From Limisphaerales bacterium (lineage in GTDB: Bacteria > Verrucomicrobiota > Verrucomicrobiia > Limisphaerales > UBA11358): a stretch of DNA of 5,888 nucleotides. The position numbers were made by a program, and so were the translations under genes. Location of the stretch: assembly GCA_003133815.1 (NCBI GenBank), contig PKZR01000435.1, positions 1 to 5,888 on the forward strand, written 5' to 3'. The notes under the pieces were generated by a model. The model saw only the letters and a list, made by a program, of their open reading frames with translations. It ran no database searches and had not been told where the DNA came from. Shown here piece after piece: positions 1 to 5,324 of this stretch (positions are counted from its first letter, which is position 1; each line of letters opens with the position of its first letter).

Positions 1-1
1 C

Positions 2-1396
2 GATTTGGGCACACTCATTGACTTCAAAGCCAACGGCGGCGTCGGTCCCAACACGGAGGCGGGTCTGATCATCAGCAATGGCTCGGTCACCGCCACCAGC
101 ATCGCCATCCAGAACGCCAATTCCGGCGCGAACATGAACCTCACGGGAGGATCGCTGACCATCGGCTCGTCCGCCTCCACCGGGGCCTTCAAGATTGGCA
201 ACAACACCAGCTCCACGCCACGCGGCGGTTGGCTTACGATGTCTGGCGGTTCGCTGACTTACTTGGGGACGGACGGGCTATTGATGGGGACGGTGGCCAA
301 TGCCACCAACAGTGTGAACATCAACGGACCAAGTTCGGTTGCCACGCTCACGGGCATCACTCTCAACCAGGCCAGTTCCTCTGGCAATACCATGAGTTCG
401 CTGCTCGTCTCCAACGGCGCGACGCTGTATCTGGGCGGTGCCGGGCTGGTGATCAACCAGCCCACTGCCACGGTGTTTGCTGCGATCGGCAATGGAACCG
501 CGACCATCGGAGCCATTGCGGACTGGTCGTCCGTTGCGCCGATCACCTTGGCCGGCAACACGACCTTCAAGGCGGCGGATGCTTCAAGCATCGCCCACAA
601 TATTTCCCTCGGCGGAGTTTTGTCTGGTGCAGGAGTCTTGACCAAGACCGGCTCCGGCACTCTGACTATAAGCGGAAACAACACTTATAACGGCGGCACC
701 ACCATCAGCCACGGCACGTTGCTGGCCAACAATGTGGCTGGCAGCGCGACGGGCACTGGTTTGGTCACCGTTGCCGGCGGCACCCTGGCCGGAACCGGCA
801 TCATTTCCAGCGTCGTGTCAGTGAATGCAGGCGGTGTGCTCGCGCCCGGCAATCCGTTCGGCACCCTGACCGTCAGCAACAATCTCACGCTGTCCGCCGG
901 GAGCACAAACTTCATGCAGGTCCAGCACTCGCCACTGACTAATAACTCGGTGAAAGTTACCGGCATCTTGACTGAAGGCGGGACGCTCAACGTGACCAAC
1001 CTGGGCGGAACTGCGCTGGCGGCGGGGGACACGTTCACGTTGTTCAACGCGGCAAGTTATAACGGCGCTTTTGCGAATGTGATATTGCCGTCTTTGCCCG
1101 TCGGACTGGCTTGGAACACAAACAATCTGAACACCGCCGGCACGCTGTCGGTGGTCGTCACCGCCAAGCCCGTCATCGGGACGGTTTCGATTTCCGGCGG
1201 CGGCCTCGCCCTGGCCGGCACCGGTGGCGTGGCCAATGCGAGTTTCTATCTGCTCGGCTCGACCAATCTTTCCACGCCGGTTTCCAACTGGACGCGGCTG
1301 CTGACCAACCAGTTCGACAACAGCGGCAATTTCAACTTCACTAACGGAATCAATTCCAATACCGCACAGAGCTTTTATCTGCTGCAATTACAATGA
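2..1396 (+). CDS. Secreted autotransporter-associated beta-strand repeat protein, 5'-truncated by window edge
   Basis: The reading frame is open to the left edge. The first possible start (TTG at 5-7) is preceded in frame by a GAT codon with no ribosome site, so I treat the gene as the 3' part of a longer one. About 464 residues are visible. They are rich in Gly, Ser, Thr, Asn and Ala with alternating short beta strands, as in beta-helix surface proteins. Counting from the TTG, residues 211-242 (core LTKTGSGTLTISGNNTYNGG, then TTI..GTLLANN) match the passenger-associated transport repeat (PATR) family. The following GGTLAGTG and GGVLAPGN turns are the usual continuation of that family. There is no C-terminal beta-barrel, no membrane helix and no PEP-CTERM motif. 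The last 50 or so residues (FYLLGSTNLSTP, NQFDNSGNFNFTN, QSFYLLQLQ) look like a tail I recall from many Verrucomicrobia exported proteins. Role inferred: large extracellular or cell-surface protein, substrate unknown. Family call is firm; function is not. Confidence 0.85.
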   Translation, partial: DLGTLIDFKANGGVGPNTEAGLIISNGSVTATSIAIQNANSGANMNLTGGSLTIGSSASTGAFKIGNNTSSTPRGGWLTMSGGSLTYLGTDGLLMGTVANATNSVNINGPSSVATLTGITLNQASSSGNTMSSLLVSNGATLYLGGAGLVINQPTATVFAAIGNGTATIGAIADWSSVAPITLAGNTTFKAADASSIAHNISLGGVLSGAGVLTKTGSGTLTISGNNTYNGGTTISHGTLLANNVAGSATGTGLVTVAGGTLAGTGIISSVVSVNAGGVLAPGNPFGTLTVSNNLTLSAGSTNFMQVQHSPLTNNSVKVTGILTEGGTLNVTNLGGTALAAGDTFTLFNAASYNGAFANVILPSLPVGLAWNTNNLNTAGTLSVVVTAKPVIGTVSISGGGLALAGTGGVANASFYLLGSTNLSTPVSNWTRLLTNQFDNSGNFNFTNGINSNTAQSFYLLQLQ

Positions 1397-1428
1397 TGCC
1401 AGCGAAAGACAAACTGCCGTTTTGCCCA

Positions 1429-1451
1429 CGCCTGGCCTGCCGCGACAGGCG
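1429..1451 (+). terminator. Possible hairpin terminator after the beta-strand protein
   Basis: CGCCTG (1429-1434) pairs perfectly with CAGGCG (1446-1451). An alternative shorter fold pairs GCCTG (1435-1439) with CAGGC (1446-1450) around a 6-nt loop. It lies about 33 bp after the stop of the upstream gene. No run of T follows, so it is not a textbook intrinsic terminator and could simply be a repeat-derived hairpin. Confidence 0.25.
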
Positions 1452-1475
1452 CGGACACGGCGGCCCCTTATTTCA

Positions 1476-1492
1476 AATCCGTCTTTCGGATT
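1476..1492. repeat. Small perfect inverted repeat
   Basis: AATCCG (1476-1481) and CGGATT (1487-1492) form a 6-bp stem around the loop TCTTT. No T-run follows on either strand. It sits just before the CTCCT-ACGTC direct repeat, and the two together may be one element. Confidence 0.4.
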
Positions 1493-1502
1493 AAATCAGA
1501 GA

Positions 1503-1525
1503 CTCCTCACGTCGGCTCCTACGTC
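1503..1525. repeat. Near-direct repeat CTCCT(C)ACGTC, two copies
   Basis: CTCCTCACGTC at 1503-1513 and CTCCTACGTC at 1516-1525 differ by one inserted C and are separated by GG. Their function is unknown. The pattern suggests a degenerate repeat element or a tandem protein-binding site, but nothing in the window decides between these. Confidence 0.4.
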
Positions 1526-1612
1526 TTGGAGATTTTGAGAACCGGTTGGTAAATGGACACGAAGAACGATTCCATCCACCGCGGAACCAATTGTGCCGCG
1601 CAATTCATCTTC

Positions 1613-1640
1613 TTGCGCCCGGCTCCAAAAGCAATACAAT
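1613..1640 (+). promoter_or_regulatory. Candidate sigma-70-type promoter for the small membrane protein
   Basis: TTGCGC (1613-1618) and TACAAT (1635-1640) are spaced by 16 bp. The -10 element matches the consensus in 5 of 6 bases, the -35 only in 3 of 6. Transcription would begin near 1646-1648, right at the ATG at 1649, which would make the message leaderless. This fits the absence of a Shine-Dalgarno sequence, but a single weak match in intergenic DNA can occur by chance. Confidence 0.25.
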
Positions 1641-1648
1641 CACACCCG

Positions 1649-1804
1649 ATGAAATTTGCTCTGGCGATTTTTACCTATCTGGCGATGGCGGCAATCATCG
1701 GTGCGGGAATCCTGCTGCTGGTCGCGGGCAAGCCGTTGCTGCTCATCATTGCACTCATCGCGTTCGTTGTCGCTTTCGGCAAGCTCGGCTGCATGACGCA
1801 CTGA
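1649..1804 (+). CDS. Small two-helix membrane protein, unknown function
   Basis: This 51-residue protein begins MKFALAIFTY and ends GKLGCMTH. Two hydrophobic segments, about residues 4-26 and 29-44, are separated by a short GKP turn, giving a helical hairpin in the inner membrane. I chose the ATG at 1649 because it places a Lys directly before the first helix. The alternative ATG at 1553 only adds a polar, low-hydrophobicity leader. No Shine-Dalgarno is evident, but a TACAAT box lies 9 bp upstream. The gene runs toward the heptamer arrays and converges with the peptidase gene. I do not recognise a named family. A conserved-looking end with Gly-Cys and a terminal His suggests a real protein rather than a chance frame, and similar short hydrophobic proteins are common in Verrucomicrobia. 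Function is unknown. Confidence 0.6.
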   Translation: MKFALAIFTYLAMAAIIGAGILLLVAGKPLLLIIALIAFVVAFGKLGCMTH

Positions 1805-1814
1805 CGCCGGCGGT

Positions 1815-1863
1815 TGGCAGTTGGAAGCTGGGAGCTAGAAGTTAGGAGTTGGAAGACGGGAAT
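1815..1863 (+). repeat. Left heptamer tandem array, consensus TRGRAGY
   Basis: Seven contiguous 7-bp units read on the plus strand: TGGCAGT, TGGAAGC, TGGGAGC, TAGAAGT, TAGGAGT, TGGAAGA and CGGGAAT. The first two positions, the G at position 3 and the AG near the end are best kept, and the last unit is the most diverged. The array begins 10 bp after the stop codon of the small membrane protein. The plus strand is almost all purine apart from the T that starts each unit and the pyrimidine that often ends it. Confidence 0.8.
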
Positions 1864-1899
1864 TTCTAAACCTTCAAAGGATTTTCCACCAATTGCAAT
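1864..1899. other. Core between the two heptamer arrays
   Basis: This 36-bp segment is AT-richer than its surroundings and does not follow the 7-bp period. It contains a CCTT-CA-AAGG inverted pair (1871-1880). At its right edge is CAATTGCAATTG, a 12-bp palindrome running from about 1890 to 1901 that just enters the right array. It would form the loop if the two arrays paired. Confidence 0.5.
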
Positions 1900-1948
1900 T
1901 GTTCCAGCTCCCAAGTCCCAGCTTCAAACTCCTATCTTCTAGCTTCTA
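1900..1948 (-). repeat. Right heptamer tandem array, inverted relative to the left
   Basis: Read on the minus strand from 1948 inward, seven units follow without a gap: TAGAAGC, TAGAAGA, TAGGAGT, TTGAAGC, TGGGACT, TGGGAGC and TGGAACA. The array has the same length (49 bp) and same consensus as the left one but faces it. Left positions 1833-1850 match right positions 1944-1927 at 17 of 18 bases, and over 35 bp the two arms match at 28. The first unit starts with the TAG stop codon of the peptidase gene, so the array begins exactly where coding ends. Confidence 0.8.
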
Positions 1949-3307
1949 TTTCACAGGGACGGGAAACTTCGCCTGCATCCTTGCGATAATCTGCGCGGCG
2001 GTCACGGCATTGGCGGCCTGTGTGCCGGCAAAGACTCCTGACGCATTGGCGGTGGAGGTGGAGGTGCCTTGAACCGCATAAACCTGGCCGCCGAAAAGGA
2101 CGAAGCTGGTGCCGGGCAGCGCAAGATTGTCGCCGGACCAATAATTGGCATACGACGCGAGCTGGCCCGGCTGGGCCAGGGCGGTCACGGACACCACGCC
2201 GGGAATCGCCGCCGGATAAGTCGGCGTACCGACGGGCGTGTTGCCCGCCGCGCCAAACATCACGATGTTGTCGGCCAGCGCCGTCTTGATGATGGCGTCC
2301 AACACGGTGCTGTCGCCGGGGCTGCCGAGGCTCATGTTCAGGACGTTTGCGCCTCCGTCAACGGCGGCCTGAATCCCCAACGCGACGTTCCATGAAGTGG
2401 TGGATGCGTTCCCGCCATAAACATCCACCGGCTGGATTTGCACAGAGGTGCCGCCGCCGGACACCTGGGAGATTGCCTCGAGAATTGTGTAAGCCATGGC
2501 GGTGCCGTGCGTGATGTCCGTGCTGGCGGGTGCGTCGCCGGCTACGGAAAGCTGGGGCAAAATGAACTTGTCGAGCTGCGCACCGAGGGACTGCACGTTC
2601 ATATCAATCAACCCCACGACGACCTTGCCGGAAGCACCCGGCGGATTGAGCTGAAGCGACAGCGGCGCAGCAACATTGGCCGGAAGATTGGCGGACGAAA
2701 CAGGTTGAACGGCGGGCGGCAGGTCCAGGATGTAATTGTAATCCACAGCGGATACGTCGGTGTTGTTCTTCAATTGCGCGAGCGCGGCATCGGTCGCGGC
2801 GGCGTCGGTGAATTGAAGCCGGTAGAGGCCGAGCTTGTCGAGACGGCCGGTGATCTTGGCGCCGAGAGATTTGGCGAGAGCTTCAATGTCCGTGCCGGGC
2901 TTGACGCGGATGAGCAGTTCGTTGGCGACGCGGCGGGGAGCCTTGGCGGCGACGACGGGCTTCGTGGCGTTCTGCATGACGGTGCGGAAAACGTAAAGGC
3001 GGGTGGAGTCGTTGGTCTGCGGCACGAGCGCGAAGTTCAGGTCGCCAAGCAACATCTTCAGCGCGTCGCCTGCGGGCAAATCCTTGAACTTGGTGGAGGC
3101 GGTACGGTCCGTGTCCGGTTCGACAAAGATGTGCCAGCCGGTCTGGTGCGCAATGTCTTCAAGCAACGGCCAGAGCTGTTCGCCCTGCACGTCGGCGGTC
3201 ACGCGTTCGGACCCAGTTTGCCAGACGATGGAATTGGTGTCCGCCGCGCCCGCGCCCAGGGAAATCGCGAGCATCAAACAAATGAACAATGGACGGATAT
3301 TTGACAT
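1946..3307 (-). CDS. Secreted S8 (subtilisin-like) peptidase with N-terminal STN-like domain
   Basis: A 453-residue exported serine endopeptidase. Residues 1-22 form a signal peptide: a charged start, a hydrophobic stretch, then GAGAAD. Residues 34-108 resemble an STN (secretin/TonB short N-terminal) domain, with hydrophobic pattern DIAHQTGWHIFVEPD then FKDLPAGDALKMLLG. Residues 126-193 resemble a fervidolysin-type propeptide (ELLIRVKPGTD ... DVSAVDYNYI), which normally inhibits and helps fold the enzyme. The catalytic domain follows with Asp235 (VGLIDMN), His267 (THGTA), oxyanion Asn356 (GAAGN) and Ser416 (QGTSTSTANASG). NVLNMSLGSP at 321-330 is the usual S8 strand. The context after Asp (MN, not the usual TG) and after Ser (no MAxP) is diverged, though all four key residues are present. 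The ATG at 3305-3307 has no clear ribosome site. It lies behind a hairpin after rmlB, so it is probably a separate unit. Substrate unknown. Confidence 0.88.
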   Translation of the reverse strand: MSNIRPLFICLMLAISLGAGAADTNSIVWQTGSERVTADVQGEQLWPLLEDIAHQTGWHIFVEPDTDRTASTKFKDLPAGDALKMLLGDLNFALVPQTNDSTRLYVFRTVMQNATKPVVAAKAPRRVANELLIRVKPGTDIEALAKSLGAKITGRLDKLGLYRLQFTDAAATDAALAQLKNNTDVSAVDYNYILDLPPAVQPVSSANLPANVAAPLSLQLNPPGASGKVVVGLIDMNVQSLGAQLDKFILPQLSVAGDAPASTDITHGTAMAYTILEAISQVSGGGTSVQIQPVDVYGGNASTTSWNVALGIQAAVDGGANVLNMSLGSPGDSTVLDAIIKTALADNIVMFGAAGNTPVGTPTYPAAIPGVVSVTALAQPGQLASYANYWSGDNLALPGTSFVLFGGQVYAVQGTSTSTANASGVFAGTQAANAVTAAQIIARMQAKFPVPVK

Positions 3308-3331
3308 CGGCTAATTGACGATTTGAAAGCA

Positions 3332-3350
3332 TGAACGGCCAAACCGTTCA
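3332..3350 (-). terminator. Hairpin after rmlB, probable terminator
   Basis: TGAACGG (3332-3338) and CCGTTCA (3344-3350) form a perfect 7-bp stem with a 5-nt loop, beginning one base after the rmlB stop codon on the minus strand. The minus-strand sequence after it, TGCTTTC, is only a weak U-tract. The position makes a terminator or a 3'-end stabilising hairpin for the sugar operon likely, and it would separate that operon from the peptidase gene. Confidence 0.5.
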
Positions 3351-3351
3351 G

Positions 3352-4365
3352 TTATTTCTTCGCGGTGACCGTCTTCACCCACGGCTGGTTGTCGAGATAC
3401 CATCGGATGGTCTCGCGGATGCCCTGCTCGAACTTGTGCGCGGGCGTCCAGCCAAGTTCGCGCTGAATCTTCGTGGCGTCAATGGCATATCGTCGGTCAT
3501 GGCCGGCGCGGTCCTTGACGAACGAAATCAGCTTGCGCGAGCCGCCGCCAAGCTGCGGCATGAATTCGTCAATGGTGTCGCATATCAGCTCGACGATGCG
3601 GAGATTGGCCCATTCGTTGTGGCCGCCGATGTTGTAGGTTTCGCCAAGCTTGCCCTTCTGCAAAACCGTCCACAACGCCCCGGCATGGTCGCGGACGTAA
3701 AGCCAGTCGCGGACGTTCATGCCGTCGCCGTAGACGGGAATCGGCTTGCGAGAAAGAACGTTTTGAATGATGACGGGAATGAGCTTTTCGGGAAATTGAA
3801 ACGGGCCGTAGTTGTTCGAGCAGTTCGTGATGACCGTCGGCAAACCATAGGTGTGATGATAAGCGCGCACGAGAAAATCGCTCGATGCCTTGCTAGCCGA
3901 ATAGGGCGAATTCGGCGCGTAAGACGTCGTCTCGGTGAACAGGCCGGTCGCGCCCAGCGAGCCATATACTTCATCGGTTGAGACGTGGTGAAATTTCTTG
4001 TCGTCAAACTTGCCATTCCAAAATCCCCGGCAGGCTTCGAGCAGATTGAAGGTGCCGATGATGTTGGTGGAAATGAAATCGCCCGGCCCGGTGATGGAAC
4101 GGTCCACATGAGATTCCGCCGCGAGGTGCATCACGTGGGTGATGCCGTGCTTCTCCACGACGCGCAACGCCGCCGCCTTGTCGCGCAAGTCAACCTTCTC
4201 GAAGACGTATTTCGGATGCCTGGAAACGGTTTCCAGATTCGCCAGGTGGCCGGCGTAAGTGAGGCAGTCGAGATTGACGAGCTTGGTGACGCTGGCGTCG
4301 TCAATGACGTGATGGATCAGATTGGAGCCGATGAAGCCCGCGCCGCCGGTAATGAGTAGATTCAT
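3352..4365 (-). CDS. rmlB: dTDP-glucose 4,6-dehydratase
   Basis: This 337-residue enzyme converts dTDP-glucose to dTDP-4-keto-6-deoxyglucose in the cytoplasm, using tightly bound NAD+. It is an extended short-chain dehydrogenase of full family length. Visible motifs are the nucleotide-binding GGAGFIG (7-13), HLAAESHVDRS (80-90), the active-site STDEVYG (129-135, with Thr130, Asp131 and Glu132), and the catalytic Tyr155 and Lys159 in YSASK. Further on are NNYGPFQFPEKLIP (184-197), VYGDGMNVRDWLYVRDH (211-227) and DRAGHDRRYAID (285-296), the last two typical of the dTDP-glucose branch. Its ATG overlaps the stop of the upstream reductase gene by 4 bp (ATGA), indicating translational coupling. No Shine-Dalgarno sequence is seen. 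It is the last gene of the operon, followed by a hairpin. UDP-glucose as substrate cannot be fully excluded, but the adjacent rmlA favours dTDP. Confidence 0.95.
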   Translation of the reverse strand: MNLLITGGAGFIGSNLIHHVIDDASVTKLVNLDCLTYAGHLANLETVSRHPKYVFEKVDLRDKAAALRVVEKHGITHVMHLAAESHVDRSITGPGDFISTNIIGTFNLLEACRGFWNGKFDDKKFHHVSTDEVYGSLGATGLFTETTSYAPNSPYSASKASSDFLVRAYHHTYGLPTVITNCSNNYGPFQFPEKLIPVIIQNVLSRKPIPVYGDGMNVRDWLYVRDHAGALWTVLQKGKLGETYNIGGHNEWANLRIVELICDTIDEFMPQLGGGSRKLISFVKDRAGHDRRYAIDATKIQRELGWTPAHKFEQGIRETIRWYLDNQPWVKTVTAKK

Positions 4366-5321
4366 GGTTGAAAGCTATCCGATTTCCAGTTCTTGAGCGA
4401 ATGTTCCAAAGCTTCTTCAACAGGACGGATTTTCACGCCCGCCGCGAGAATCTTGGAAACGTCCATGACGCAATTGGAACGAGGCGTCTTGGCCGCGACC
4501 TTGTAAAATTCCGTGTCGCTTTTCCAGTACTCAAACTTCCGTTTGGGCTTGAGAATCGTTTCAATCGCCTCAACCACATGGTGCGTCGTGACGAAGCCGG
4601 GATTGGTCACGTTGTAAGTGCCGAACGGCGCGCGAAGCTCCCACAAGTCCAGACACGCCTTCACGAAATCGGCGCGATGGGAAATGGAGTTCACGTTCTC
4701 GTAAACCTTCTGGTAACGCTGGACCTTGCTCAGGTAATTGCGGGCATTGTCAAATTCGTCGAACGGAATACGAAGCCGCCAGACGTAGCTTTGACCGATG
4801 CCAGCCATCGACTCCTCGCCGAGAGCCTTGGTGCCGCTGTAAAAGCTGCATGGCAGGTCGCGGAAGGAAAAATTGGGCGTGTCCGTTTCGGTGAAGCCAT
4901 GGATTTTCTCCGGAGATTTCCCGGCAAGCGCGTGAAGTTCCGGCCTGGTCATGTCCTTCTCAACGCGAACTTTTCCGCGCACGGTAACCTTTGCGCCGCT
5001 GTAAATGCAACCGCTCGATATATGCCCCCACGGAACCTTCGCAGCAGCGCAGGCGTGAGCGATGGTTTGAGGCAAAAGAGCATTGCCAAGCAGCGTTCCT
5101 GCCTTGTCGAGCTCGCAGGCATCCACGTTCGGCTTGCCCGTGTAACCGGCAGCGTTAATGACGAACGACGGTTTCTTCCTGCGAAGAAATTCCAGCAGCA
5201 GGTCAAAGCGCGTGTAATCCACCTGCTTGCGCGCGAGCGGAATGAATTTCGTCTTGCGACGCCGCAATTCTGCTGCGAACGCCTTGCCGATATAGCCGGA
5301 TGCGCCGAGAAGTAATATCAT
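4362..5321 (-). CDS. NAD(P)H-dependent sugar-nucleotide reductase, NRS/ER (UNER)-like epimerase/reductase
   Basis: A 319-residue cytoplasmic SDR enzyme expected to finish the deoxysugar, giving dTDP-L-rhamnose or a related sugar. It has GASGYIG (6-12), NAAGYTGKPNVD (56-67), SSGCIYSG (102-109), Tyr161 and Lys165 (YSGTK), RLRIPFDEFDNARNYLSK (182-199), YNVTNPG (236-242) and PRSNCVMD (280-287). These follow the plant NRS/ER C-terminal enzymes and the mimivirus UNER enzyme more closely than RmlD as I remember them, especially the AAG.TG.PNVD, GCI, TPNF, TNPG and RSN blocks. Those relatives do both 3,5-epimerisation and 4-reduction. Between the GCIYSG and TETDTPNF blocks about 35 residues (109-143) are inserted relative to plant proteins. 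The gene begins 3 bp after the rmlA stop and overlaps rmlB by 4 bp. Whether it acts as a bifunctional enzyme or as a plain RmlD-type reductase cannot be told from sequence alone. Confidence 0.8.
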   Translation of the reverse strand: MILLLGASGYIGKAFAAELRRRKTKFIPLARKQVDYTRFDLLLEFLRRKKPSFVINAAGYTGKPNVDACELDKAGTLLGNALLPQTIAHACAAAKVPWGHISSGCIYSGAKVTVRGKVRVEKDMTRPELHALAGKSPEKIHGFTETDTPNFSFRDLPCSFYSGTKALGEESMAGIGQSYVWRLRIPFDEFDNARNYLSKVQRYQKVYENVNSISHRADFVKACLDLWELRAPFGTYNVTNPGFVTTHHVVEAIETILKPKRKFEYWKSDTEFYKVAAKTPRSNCVMDVSKILAAGVKIRPVEEALEHSLKNWKSDSFQP

Positions 5322-5324
5322 AAT

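Larger units (their letters stand above)
1397..1648. other. Intergenic region with short hairpins and a direct repeat; no convincing gene
   Basis: I see no credible coding sequence here. An in-frame ATG at 1553 would extend the downstream small protein by 32 residues, but that extension is polar and unlike a signal or membrane segment. The stretch holds a GC-rich imperfect hairpin (1429-1451), a small perfect hairpin (1476-1492), and a near-direct repeat of CTCCT(C)ACGTC at 1503-1513 and 1516-1525. It also has an AATTG...CAATT inverted pair (1589-1593 and 1601-1605). The compact mix of hairpins and repeats resembles a degenerate dispersed repeat element, but there is no second copy in the window to confirm that. 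Confidence 0.5.

Noticed and set aside
1553..1648. Upstream start at the ATG at 1553 for the small membrane protein
   Set aside because: The added 32 residues are polar and unlike a signal peptide, and the TACAAT box lies downstream of that start.
1675..1914. Minus-strand 79-residue frame across the small protein and left array
   Set aside because: Its sequence is made from the repeat units and the antisense of the small membrane protein, with no domain, so I regard it as chance.
1815..1948. CRISPR array
   Set aside because: Units are 7 bp, contiguous and degenerate, with no spacers of constant length and no cas genes nearby.
2438..3304. Long plus-strand frame of 288 residues opposite the peptidase
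   Set aside because: It is antisense to a gene with clear catalytic motifs, has no recognisable domain and is rich in Arg and Gly, as expected of a shadow frame in GC-rich coding DNA.
3331..3981. Plus-strand frame of 216 residues opposite rmlB
   Set aside because: It is antisense to the strongly conserved dehydratase and has no recognisable features.
4368..5315. Long plus-strand frame of 315 residues opposite the reductase
   Set aside because: It lies fully antisense to a well-supported SDR gene with operon overlaps and shows no family motif, so it is a shadow.
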